Part shown: positions 17,162-25,259 of the stretch, in pieces
Position numbering within the stretch: position 1 is the first letter of the stretch
How the letters are laid out: the number at the start of each line of letters is the position of its first letter
NCBI RefSeq assembly: GCF_001586165.1
Contig: NZ_CP014608.1
Coordinates: 1,674,001-1,738,000 of the forward strand
DNA: 64,000 nucleotides
Source of the DNA: Obesumbacterium proteus
Lineage (GTDB): Bacteria > Pseudomonadota > Gammaproteobacteria > Enterobacterales > Enterobacteriaceae
Direction of reading: 5' to 3'
Notes under the pieces: generated by a model
What the model was told of the DNA's origin: nothing
Database searches by the model: none
Seen by the model: only the letters and a program-made list of their open reading frames with translations
Position numbers and translations under genes: made by a program

Positions 17162-17887
17162 ATGGCAACTGTTTCCATGCGCGACATGCTCAAGGCTGGT
17201 GTTCACTTTGGTCACCAGACCCGTTACTGGAACCCGAAAATGAAGCCTTTCATCTTCGGTGCTCGTAACAAGGTTCACATCATCAACCTTGAAAAAACTG
17301 TTCCAATGTTCAACGAAGCTCTGGCTGAGTTGCAGAAGATTTCTGCTCGTAAAGGCAAAATCCTGTTCGTTGGTACTAAACGCGCTGCAAGCGAAGCGGT
17401 AAAAGAAGCTGCGAACAGCTGCGATCAGTTCTTCGTGAACCATCGCTGGTTGGGTGGCATGCTGACTAACTGGAAAACCGTTCGTCAGAGCATCAAGCGT
17501 CTGAAAGATCTGGAAGTTCAGTCTCAGGATGGCACTTTCGGTAAGCTGACCAAAAAAGAAGTTCTGATGCGCAATCGTGAACTGGCCAAGCTGGAAAACA
17601 GTCTGGGCGGTATCAAAGACATGGGCGGCTTGCCTGACGCTCTGTTCGTCGTTGATGCTGATCACGAACACATCGCGATTAAAGAAGCCAACAACCTGGG
17701 TATCCCGGTATTCTCTATCGTTGATACCAACTCCGATCCGGACGGCGTTGACTTCGTTATCCCTGGTAACGATGACGCAATCCGTGCAGTAAACCTGTAC
17801 CTGAGCGCTGTAGCGGCAACTGTCCGTGAAGGCCGTTCTCAGGATCTGGTTTCCCAAGCGGAAGAAAGCTTCGTAGAAGCTGAATAA
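17162..17887 (+). CDS. rpsB: 30S ribosomal protein S2
   Basis: A 241-aa ribosomal protein with the standard N-terminus MATVSMRDMLKAGVHFGHQTRYWNP (split here for brevity as its first two family motifs) and the GGMLTNWKT and DALFVVDADHE segments. Needed to complete 30S assembly and to recruit S1. Codon use is strongly biased, as expected for a highly expressed gene. It is followed by tsf in the conserved operon, with a partial terminator between. Confidence 0.98.
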   Translation: MATVSMRDMLKAGVHFGHQTRYWNPKMKPFIFGARNKVHIINLEKTVPMFNEALAELQKISARKGKILFVGTKRAASEAVKEAANSCDQFFVNHRWLGGMLTNWKTVRQSIKRLKDLEVQSQDGTFGKLTKKEVLMRNRELAKLENSLGGIKDMGGLPDALFVVDADHEHIAIKEANNLGIPVFSIVDTNSDPDGVDFVIPGNDDAIRAVNLYLSAVAATVREGRSQDLVSQAEESFVEAE

Positions 17888-17943
17888 TAAGGCAAGCTCA
17901 AAATTTGAGCCCTTATTAACCAGGTATTAAAATATGTTGGTTA

Positions 17944-17970
17944 GGGGGCCTTTATGGCCCCCCTTTCTTT
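17944..17970 (+). terminator. Hairpin/attenuator between rpsB and tsf
   Basis: GGGGGCC/GGCCCCC stem with a TTTAT loop followed by CTTTCTTTG. The weak T tract suggests partial termination, giving more S2 than EF-Ts mRNA. A second AT-rich hairpin, GCTCAAAATTTGAGC, lies just after the rpsB stop. Confidence 0.65.
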
Positions 17971-18078
17971 GTAAAAATCGCCTTTCACATCACGGCGATA
18001 TAAAGAACCAATCCCTAGACGAGAGAACCTGTCTCCGTGAGGTTCGCTCTTCACGACGAGACCACCGAGGAAAATACA

Positions 18079-18930
18079 ATGGCTGATATTACCGCCGCCC
18101 TGGTAAAAGAACTGCGTGAACGTACTGGCGCAGGCATGATGGATTGTAAGAAAGCGCTGACCGAGGCCCAAGGCGACATCGAGCTGGCAATCGAAAACAT
18201 GCGTAAATCTGGCGCGATCAAAGCGGCGAAAAAAGCAGGCAACGTTGCTGCTGATGGCGTGATCAAAACCAAGATTGAAGGCAACTACGGTGTGATTCTG
18301 GAAGTTAACTGCCAGACTGACTTCGTTGCTAAAGACGGTGGTTTCCAGGCATTCGCTGAGAAAGTGCTGGACGCTGCGTTTGCAGGCAAAATCACCGACG
18401 TTGAAGTACTGAAAGCACAGTTCGAAGAAGAGCGTGTTGCACTGGTTGCTAAAATCGGTGAAAACATCAACATCCGTCGCGTTTCTTCTCTGGAAGGCGA
18501 TGTACTGGCTAGCTACCTGCACGGTGCTCGCATTGGTGTTCTGGTTGCCGCTACTGGCGCTGATGAAGAACTGGCTAAGCAACTGGCAATGCACGTTGCT
18601 GCAAGCAAGCCTGAATTCGTTAAACCAGAAGACGTTTCTGCTGAAGTTGTAGAAAAAGAGTACCAGGTTCAGCTGGACATCGCGATGCAGTCTGGTAAGC
18701 CGAAAGAAATCGCAGAGAAAATGGTTGAAGGCCGCATGAAGAAATTCACCGGCGAAGTTTCTCTGACTGGTCAAGCTTTCGTTATGGACCCAAGCAAAAC
18801 TGTTGGTCAGCTGCTGAAAGAGCACAATGCTGACGTTACCAATTTCATCCGCTTCGAAGTGGGTGAAGGTATCGAAAAAGCGACCGTAGACTTTGCTGCA
18901 GAAGTTGCTTCAATGACTAAAGGCGCTTAA
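18079..18930 (+). CDS. tsf: Translation elongation factor Ts
   Basis: Nucleotide-exchange factor for EF-Tu, 283 aa. It begins MADITAALVKELRERTGAGMM-like (the EF-Ts UBA-type domain) and carries the TDFVAK motif at about residues 82-87 that inserts into EF-Tu. The start ATG is preceded by GAGG at 18067-18070; an in-frame upstream ATG lies in the leader and is not used by the family. Highly biased codons. Confidence 0.98.
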   Translation: MADITAALVKELRERTGAGMMDCKKALTEAQGDIELAIENMRKSGAIKAAKKAGNVAADGVIKTKIEGNYGVILEVNCQTDFVAKDGGFQAFAEKVLDAAFAGKITDVEVLKAQFEEERVALVAKIGENINIRRVSSLEGDVLASYLHGARIGVLVAATGADEELAKQLAMHVAASKPEFVKPEDVSAEVVEKEYQVQLDIAMQSGKPKEIAEKMVEGRMKKFTGEVSLTGQAFVMDPSKTVGQLLKEHNADVTNFIRFEVGEGIEKATVDFAAEVASMTKGA

Positions 18931-18938
18931 TTGCCTTC

Positions 18939-18972
18939 AAATGGAACCGCCGCAGGGTGGTTCCATTGTTTT
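18939..18972 (+). terminator. tsf terminator
   Basis: AATGGAACC/GGTTCCATT stem with a GC-rich loop and the tail TGTTTTAT, ending the rpsB-tsf operon. Confidence 0.85.
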
Positions 18973-19128
18973 ATCTGGAAACGTTAGGCACATAGCCCTT
19001 AGCTAACGTAGAAAGGTTTACACTATTAAGTATCCCAGCCAGCATTAGAATGTATCCCAATGATCGGTTACGACCGTGCATTGAAATACCTCCGACTATT
19101 TATTGACTGCTTCTTAGGACAGAACACC

Positions 19129-19854
19129 ATGGCAACTAACTCCAAACCCGTATATCAGCGTATCTTGCTCAAGCTTAGCGGTGAAGCCCTGCAAGGTGCA
19201 GAAGGTTTTGGCATCGATGCAAGCGTACTGGATCGTATGGCTCAGGAAGTTAAAGAGCTGGTCGAATTAGGCATTCAAGTCGGTATTGTCATCGGCGGCG
19301 GAAACCTGTTCCGTGGCGCAGGCCTAGCGCAGGCGGGCATGAACCGCGTTGTGGGCGATCACATGGGTATGCTTGCTACCGTGATGAACGGCTTAGCAAT
19401 GCGTGATGCGCTGCATCGTGCCTATGTGAATGCGCGTCTGATGTCTGCGATTCCACTTAACGGCGTGTGCGATAACTACAGCTGGGCAGAAGCGATTAGC
19501 TTGCTGCGTAACAACCGCGTAGTGATTTTCTCTGCTGGTACCGGTAATCCATTCTTCACCACCGATTCCGCAGCTTGCCTGCGTGGTATTGAAATCGAAG
19601 CTGACGTGGTGTTGAAGGCGACCAAAGTTGATGGCGTGTATTCAGCCGATCCGGTTACCAACCCAGATGCAACGCTGTTCGATCAAATGACCTATCAGGA
19701 TGTTTTAGAAAAAGAACTGAAAGTCATGGATCTGGCCGCTTTCACCTTGGCTCGCGACCATAACCTGCCGATTCGTGTGTTTAACATGAACAAGCCAGGT
19801 GCTCTGCGTCGTGTCGTTATGGGTGAGAAAGAAGGCACGCTGATCTCCAAATAA
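19129..19854 (+). CDS. pyrH: UMP kinase PyrH
   Basis: Hexameric bacterial UMP kinase (UMP to UDP), 241 aa, essential. LLKLSGEAL and VIGGGNLFRGAG are the amino-acid-kinase-fold phosphate loops; the TTDSAACLRGIEI segment follows. The start at 19129 has AGGAC upstream and gives the family N-terminus MATNSKPVYQRILLKLSG; the longer frame lacks similarity. Confidence 0.97.
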   Translation: MATNSKPVYQRILLKLSGEALQGAEGFGIDASVLDRMAQEVKELVELGIQVGIVIGGGNLFRGAGLAQAGMNRVVGDHMGMLATVMNGLAMRDALHRAYVNARLMSAIPLNGVCDNYSWAEAISLLRNNRVVIFSAGTGNPFFTTDSAACLRGIEIEADVVLKATKVDGVYSADPVTNPDATLFDQMTYQDVLEKELKVMDLAAFTLARDHNLPIRVFNMNKPGALRRVVMGEKEGTLISK

Positions 19855-20017
19855 TTTGGAGCATAACGGCGCTCTACGAACGTGATAGCCTTACGCGTCA
19901 TTTTTACTCGATGAATATTGCGTCAGGCTTTCTTGCCAGTTACGCTTGATTGAAAATATATCGGCGTTTCTCATGATGAAGCGCCAGTTTAATTAACCGT
20001 TTTCAAGGGTTCGCAAC

Positions 20018-20575
20018 GTGATCAACGAAATCAAAAAAGATGCTGAAACGCGCATGGACAAATGCGTCGAAGTATTTAAGTCAAACATCAGCAAGATCCG
20101 TACAGGTCGTGCTCATCCGAACCTGCTGGATGGTATTTCTGTAGAATATTATGGATCTGCTACGCCTTTGCGTCAGGTTGCTAACGTGGTTGCTGAAGAC
20201 TCTCGCACACTGGCTATCACCGTGTTCGATCGTTCTCTGTCTGCTGCGGTAGAAAAAGCGATCATGGCTTCTGATTTGGGCTTAAACCCAATGTCTGCGG
20301 GCGCGGTTATCCGTGTTCCATTGCCAGCGCTGACCGAAGAACGTCGTAAAGATCTGATCAAACTGGTTCGTGCTGAAGCTGAGCAGGGACGTGTTTCTGT
20401 TCGTAACGTGCGTCGTGATGCGAATGATAAAGTCAAAGTTTTGCTGAAAGATAAAGAGATCAGCGAAGACGAAGATCGTAAATCGCAAGACGAAGTGCAG
20501 AAGATGACAGACGTGATGATCAAAAAGATCGACGCTGCATTAGCTGACAAAGAAAAAGAGTTGATGGAAGTTTAA
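20018..20575 (+). CDS. frr: Ribosome recycling factor
   Basis: Splits post-termination ribosomes together with EF-G. 185 aa, the E. coli length, with the SKIRTGRAHPNLLD and LTEERRKDL motifs. It starts with GTG (20018), as in E. coli, after an AAGGGT ribosome site. A strong terminator follows, so frr is probably transcribed alone. Confidence 0.97.
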   Translation: MINEIKKDAETRMDKCVEVFKSNISKIRTGRAHPNLLDGISVEYYGSATPLRQVANVVAEDSRTLAITVFDRSLSAAVEKAIMASDLGLNPMSAGAVIRVPLPALTEERRKDLIKLVRAEAEQGRVSVRNVRRDANDKVKVLLKDKEISEDEDRKSQDEVQKMTDVMIKKIDAALADKEKELMEV

Positions 20576-20593
20576 TTCCTCACCGGCTTGAAA

Positions 20594-20624
20594 AAAGCGT
20601 CGCCCCGGCGGCGCTTTGTTTTTT
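20594..20624 (+). terminator. frr terminator
   Basis: AAAGCGTCGCC/GGCGGCGCTTT stem followed by GTTTTTT. Confidence 0.85.
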
Positions 20625-20743
20625 GGGCTATCCGAGAAACCTCAGGCTATTGCTGAAGACGGGCTAATTCTCATAGACAATCTGCCGTCTTAGTTTCAGA
20701 CTGATGCATCTCCTGTTCTAAACAGTTATTCAGAAGACCCCTC

Positions 20744-21943
20744 ATGAAGCAACTGACTATTCTTGGTTCTACCGGCTCCATTGGCACCAGTACACTGGCT
20801 GTGGTGCGAGCAAATCCTGATAATTTTAAAGTTGCCGCGCTGGTGGCAGGTAAAAACGTCGAAGTCATGTTCCAGCAGTGCGTTGAGTTTGCTCCGCGCT
20901 ACGTTTCTATGGCTGACGATCATGCTGCCCAGACGCTTCGTCAACGCTTACAAGACGCTGGACTCAGCGGCATTGAGGTGATGTCTGGAGAGCAGGCTGC
21001 TTGCGATTTAGCCGCGCTGGACGAGGTTGATCAGGTTATGGCTGCCATTGTTGGTGCCGCTGGCCTGCTGCCGACGCTGGCTGCGATTAAAGCTGATAAG
21101 CAGGTTTTGCTGGCCAATAAAGAAGCGTTAGTGACCTGTGGACGTCTGTTTATGGATGCGCTGAAGCAGAGCCGCGCTCAGCTGTTGCCCATTGATAGTG
21201 AACATAATGCTATTTTTCAGAGTTTGCCCGAGGCTGTACAAAAGAATCTTGGCTTTGCCTCACTGAATGAGAATGGCATATCGCGTATTGTTCTTACCGG
21301 CTCTGGGGGCCCATTCCGCCAATTGCCGATGGGGGATTTCGCGGCGGTCACGCCAGATCAGGCCTGTGCACATCCGAACTGGTCAATGGGGCGTAAGATT
21401 TCCGTTGATTCTGCCACCATGATGAATAAAGGGTTGGAGTATATCGAAGCTCGCTGGCTATTTAATGCCTCAGAGTCCGAGATGGAGGTGATTATTCATC
21501 CTCAATCCGTTATTCACTCTATGGTGCGTTACCGTGATGGTAGCGTGATTGCACAGCTAGGCTCGCCTGACATGCGCACGCCGATTGCCCATGCGATGGC
21601 TTATCCTGCTCGCGTGCCAACCGGTGTTGAACCTCTCGATTTCTGCAAAATTGGCTCATTTACGTTCGAGCAACCCGACATGGTGCGCTATCCTTGTTTG
21701 CAGTTGGCGATAGATGCGTCACGAGCAGGACAGGCCGCGACAACCGCGTTGAATGCGGCGAACGAGGTTTCCGTGGATGCATTCTTACGCGAGAAAATTC
21801 GTTTCGTTGATATTGCCGCGCTAAACCAGGATGTATTGTCGTCGTTATCCTGTTGTGAGCCGCAAAGTATTGCAGAAGTCTTGGATATTGATCGCCAAGC
21901 GCGTGAAGTCGCCACTCGTCTGAGTGCGAACTTCCTAATATAG
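20744..21943 (+). CDS. dxr: 1-deoxy-D-xylulose 5-phosphate reductoisomerase
   Basis: Second step of the MEP isoprenoid pathway: DXP to MEP using NADPH. 399 aa. The NADPH-binding loop GSTGSIG is at residues 8-14; ANKEALV and LPIDSEHNAIFQ carry the cofactor and metal-binding residues. First of the dxr-uppS-cdsA-rseP-bamA series, but a terminator-like hairpin separates it from uppS. Confidence 0.97.
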   Translation: MKQLTILGSTGSIGTSTLAVVRANPDNFKVAALVAGKNVEVMFQQCVEFAPRYVSMADDHAAQTLRQRLQDAGLSGIEVMSGEQAACDLAALDEVDQVMAAIVGAAGLLPTLAAIKADKQVLLANKEALVTCGRLFMDALKQSRAQLLPIDSEHNAIFQSLPEAVQKNLGFASLNENGISRIVLTGSGGPFRQLPMGDFAAVTPDQACAHPNWSMGRKISVDSATMMNKGLEYIEARWLFNASESEMEVIIHPQSVIHSMVRYRDGSVIAQLGSPDMRTPIAHAMAYPARVPTGVEPLDFCKIGSFTFEQPDMVRYPCLQLAIDASRAGQAATTALNAANEVSVDAFLREKIRFVDIAALNQDVLSSLSCCEPQSIAEVLDIDRQAREVATRLSANFLI

Positions 21944-22069
21944 ATCAGTTATTCCCTGTGTAGGTAGTTTGTGGCTGTTCAGGTGAAATGATATAGTTTG
22001 CGACAACTTTTGGCAGGTCGAGATGTTTAGAGTGCTAAGTATTTTGATTTTGCTGCTGATTAATTGGTT

Positions 22070-22096
22070 AGCCGTGACTAGTACACGGCTTTTTTG
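22070..22096 (+). terminator. dxr terminator
   Basis: AGCCGTG/CACGGCT stem with a seven-base loop followed by TTTTTTG, 125 bases after the dxr stop and before uppS. Confidence 0.8.
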
Positions 22097-22218
22097 CGCA
22101 TTAAACACTTGGTTATTTAATACTCGGTTCAGTTTGTGCAATTGATGTCGCATGGGCAAGGTAAGCTTGATGTTGTTGTTTACTTTCGCACTATGCTTTT
22201 GAGGAATTGATTACACGT

Positions 22219-22980
22219 ATGTCTTCCACTCAATCACCAATGACTGACGAGATGGTCTGTGGTCCACAGCACGTCGCTATCATTATGGACGGCAATGGCC
22301 GTTGGGCGAAGCGTCAGGGCAAAATGCGTGTATTTGGCCATAAGGCTGGGGTGAAATCGGTACGTCGTTCCGTCCGATTTGCCGTTAGCCATGGCATCAA
22401 GGCGTTAACGTTGTACGCGTTTAGTAGTGAGAACTGGAACCGTCCAGCACAGGAAGTCAGTGCGCTAATGGAGCTCTTCATTCGGGCATTAGACGGTGAA
22501 GTGAAAAGCTTGCATAAGCACAATGTACGTCTGAAAATCATCGGTGATATCGGCCGTTTTAGCTCGCGCTTACAAGAGCGTATTCGTCGTTCTGAGCAAT
22601 TAACTGAAAATAATGATGGGCTAACGTTAAATATTGCCGCTAATTATGGTGGGCGATGGGATATCATGCAGGGCGTGAAAACGCTGGCCGAGCAGGTTAA
22701 GGCTGGAGTACTTCAACCTGAAGATATCACTGAGGACTTGCTGAGCCAGCAAGTTTGCTTACATGAACTGGCTCCGGTTGACCTTGTCATTCGGACCGGT
22801 GGAGAGCATCGGGTCAGCAACTTTTTGCTGTGGCAAATCGCATATTCCGAGTTTTATTTCACGGATGTGCTGTGGCCTGATTTTGATGAACTTACCTTTG
22901 AAGGTGCACTTAATGCATTTGCGCAACGCGAGCGCCGCTTCGGAGGCACTACACCTATCAACGCATCAGATGCGTCTTAG
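22219..22980 (+). CDS. uppS: Undecaprenyl diphosphate synthase UppS
   Basis: cis-Prenyltransferase that makes C55 undecaprenyl diphosphate, the lipid carrier for peptidoglycan and O-antigen. 253 aa, the E. coli length, with the catalytic Asp in IMDGNGRWAK (D24), the FSSENWNRP motif and the C-terminal RTGGEHRVSNFLLWQ segment. A TTG at 22207 is also in frame, but it abuts the GAGGAA site; the ATG at 22219 gives the family length. Confidence 0.96.
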   Translation: MSSTQSPMTDEMVCGPQHVAIIMDGNGRWAKRQGKMRVFGHKAGVKSVRRSVRFAVSHGIKALTLYAFSSENWNRPAQEVSALMELFIRALDGEVKSLHKHNVRLKIIGDIGRFSSRLQERIRRSEQLTENNDGLTLNIAANYGGRWDIMQGVKTLAEQVKAGVLQPEDITEDLLSQQVCLHELAPVDLVIRTGGEHRVSNFLLWQIAYSEFYFTDVLWPDFDELTFEGALNAFAQRERRFGGTTPINASDAS

Positions 22981-22989
22981 GGGGATCTC

Positions 22990-23841
22990 TTGCTGAAGTC
23001 TCGCATTATCACTGCTTTGATCTTAGTGCCTATTGTCATTGCGGCGCTGTTTTTATTACCTCCCGTTGGTTTTGCCATTGTGACCTTAGTCATATGCATG
23101 CTAGCCGCTTGGGAGTGGGGACAACTTGCTGGGTTTACATCTAACTCGCAGCGTATTTGGGGCGCAGTGATCTGTGGCCTCGTGCTGGCTGCGATGCTGC
23201 TGAGCCTGCCTGAATTTAATCGAAGCGTGCACCTGCCGTTAATTGCCGGTTCGCTGTGGGCATCCGTTGTTTGGTGGATTGTCGCGCTGTTTTTGGTGCT
23301 GTTTTATCCCAAGTCTGCGGGATGGTGGAAACACTCTCGTGTACTCAAAATTGTTTTTGGCGCAGCGACCATTATTCCATTCTTTTGGGGAATGATTGCA
23401 CTACGCCAACACGGTTATGACGCCGACCATTATCAAGGGGCGTGGTGGCTGCTGTACGTGATGTTCCTAGTATGGGGCGCGGATTCTGGCGCTTACATGT
23501 TTGGTAAACTGTTTGGTAAAAACAAGCTGGCTCCAAAGGTTTCTCCGGGTAAAACGTGGGAAGGCTTCATCGGTGGTCTGATTACTTCTGCGCTAATTTC
23601 GTGGGGGTTTGGCTTGTACGCACCGCTTGCTGTAGTGCCAACTACGCTGCTGGTTTGTTCTATTGTGGCCGCACTGGTTTCCGTGCTGGGCGATTTAACC
23701 GAAAGCATGTTCAAACGTGAAGCTGGCATCAAAGACAGCGGGCATTTAATTCCCGGTCATGGCGGCATTCTGGATCGTATTGATAGTTTGACTGCGGCAG
23801 TACCGGTGTTTGCATGTCTTATGCTGTTAGTGTTTTACTAG
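22990..23841 (+). CDS. cdsA: Phosphatidate cytidylyltransferase CdsA
   Basis: Integral membrane enzyme forming CDP-diacylglycerol from CTP and phosphatidate, the branch point of phospholipid synthesis. 283 aa, multiple hydrophobic helices, and the family signature near the C-terminus (SVLGDLTESMFKREAGIKDS). It begins with TTG after a GGGGGATC ribosome site, as in E. coli, nine bases after uppS. Confidence 0.96.
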   Translation: MLKSRIITALILVPIVIAALFLLPPVGFAIVTLVICMLAAWEWGQLAGFTSNSQRIWGAVICGLVLAAMLLSLPEFNRSVHLPLIAGSLWASVVWWIVALFLVLFYPKSAGWWKHSRVLKIVFGAATIIPFFWGMIALRQHGYDADHYQGAWWLLYVMFLVWGADSGAYMFGKLFGKNKLAPKVSPGKTWEGFIGGLITSALISWGFGLYAPLAVVPTTLLVCSIVAALVSVLGDLTESMFKREAGIKDSGHLIPGHGGILDRIDSLTAAVPVFACLMLLVFY

Positions 23842-23866
23842 TCCGCTTGAGACAGGGAGCTTACCA

Positions 23867-25222
23867 ATGACCAATATACTCTGGAGCCTGATTGCGTTTT
23901 TAGTGGCGCTTGGGGTGTTGATCACGGTGCACGAGTTTGGCCACTTTTGGGTGGCTCGCCGCTGTGGCGTAAAGGTAGAACGCTTTTCTATCGGTTTTGG
24001 TAAGGCGCTGTGGCGTCGTGTAGACCGCAGCGGTACGGAATATGTGCTGGCTCTTATCCCGCTTGGTGGTTACGTCAAAATGCTGGATGAGCGGGTAGAG
24101 AGCGTTGCCCCTGAATTTCGTCATCAGGCGTTTAATAATAAAACGGTGTGGCAGCGAGCGGCCATTGTCAGCGCAGGGCCTATTGCTAACTTCTTGTTTG
24201 CTATAGTGGCCTACTGGTTTGTTTTCGTGATTGGCGTACCTAGCGTTCGTCCAGTTATTGGCGAAATTGTTCCTCAATCGGTAGCGGCTCAAGCAGATAT
24301 TTCACCAGGATTGGAACTAAAGTCCGTTGCAGGTATCGAAACGCCTGACTGGGATTCTGTTCGTTTAGCGCTGGTCGGTAAAATTGGTGCGAAAGAGACG
24401 ACCGTTGAAGTCGCGCCGTTTGGCAGTGACAATAAAACGCAGAAAACTCTGGATCTGACGCATTGGCAGTTTGAGCCAGATAAGCAAGATCCGGTGGTTT
24501 CTCTTGGCATTGTGCCGCGTGGCCCGCAGATTGAGCCGATCCTTGCCGAAGTGCAAAAGGATTCAGCGGCTCAGAAAGCAGGTTTGCAAGTCGGCGACAG
24601 GATCGTTAAAGTCGATGGTCAGCCGTTATTGAACTGGCAAGCTTTTGTTAAACAGGTTCGTGAAAGACCTAACGAAAGCATAGCACTTGATATTGAACGC
24701 AATGGAAATATTCAATCATTGCAGTTAACACCAGACAGCAAAGCTGTTGGTGCGGGTAAAACGGAAGGCTTTGCTGGCATCGCGCCGAAAGTGATTCCAT
24801 TGCCTAACGAGTATAAGACGATTCGACAATATGGACCGTTTATGGCGTTCTATCAGGCCAGTGATAAAACATGGCAATTGATGAAGCTAACGGTCTCTAT
24901 GGTAGGGAAACTAATTACTGGTGATGTGAAGCTGAATAACCTGAGTGGGCCGATTTCGATCGCGCAGGGCGCAGGAATGTCAGCGGAGTACGGTGTGGTG
25001 TATTACCTAATGTTCTTAGCGCTTATCAGCGTTAATTTAGGGATTATCAACCTGTTCCCACTCCCAGTACTTGATGGTGGTCACTTGCTCTTCTTAGCGA
25101 TTGAAAAGCTAAAAGGAGGGCCGGTTTCCGAGCGAGTTCAAGACTTCAGTTATCGCATCGGTTCTATTTTACTGGTGTTGTTAATGGGGCTTGCACTTTT
25201 CAATGATTTCTCGCGCCTTTAA
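23867..25222 (+). CDS. rseP: Site-2 protease RseP
   Basis: Inner-membrane zinc metalloprotease that makes the second cut in anti-sigma factor RseA, releasing sigma-E, and clears remnant signal peptides. 451 aa. The HEFGH zinc motif is at residues 22-26, two PDZ-like domains occupy the periplasmic middle, and the second zinc ligand is in the LDGGHLL motif near residue 400. Adjacent to cdsA and bamA in the conserved envelope cluster. Confidence 0.97.
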   Translation: MTNILWSLIAFLVALGVLITVHEFGHFWVARRCGVKVERFSIGFGKALWRRVDRSGTEYVLALIPLGGYVKMLDERVESVAPEFRHQAFNNKTVWQRAAIVSAGPIANFLFAIVAYWFVFVIGVPSVRPVIGEIVPQSVAAQADISPGLELKSVAGIETPDWDSVRLALVGKIGAKETTVEVAPFGSDNKTQKTLDLTHWQFEPDKQDPVVSLGIVPRGPQIEPILAEVQKDSAAQKAGLQVGDRIVKVDGQPLLNWQAFVKQVRERPNESIALDIERNGNIQSLQLTPDSKAVGAGKTEGFAGIAPKVIPLPNEYKTIRQYGPFMAFYQASDKTWQLMKLTVSMVGKLITGDVKLNNLSGPISIAQGAGMSAEYGVVYYLMFLALISVNLGIINLFPLPVLDGGHLLFLAIEKLKGGPVSERVQDFSYRIGSILLVLLMGLALFNDFSRL

Positions 25223-25259
25223 GGGACGGGATTTAGGTTAGGAAGAACGCATAACAACG

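Noticed and set aside
17156..17857. 233-codon minus-strand frame antisense to rpsB, and a similar long one antisense to tsf
   Set aside because: Long antisense frames are expected opposite strongly codon-biased genes; they have no motifs or ribosome sites.
22023..22145. 40-codon hydrophobic reading frame (MFRVLSILILLLIN...) between dxr and uppS
   Set aside because: It contains the dxr terminator hairpin and T run within the frame. It might mimic a small membrane protein but a coding role is not supported.
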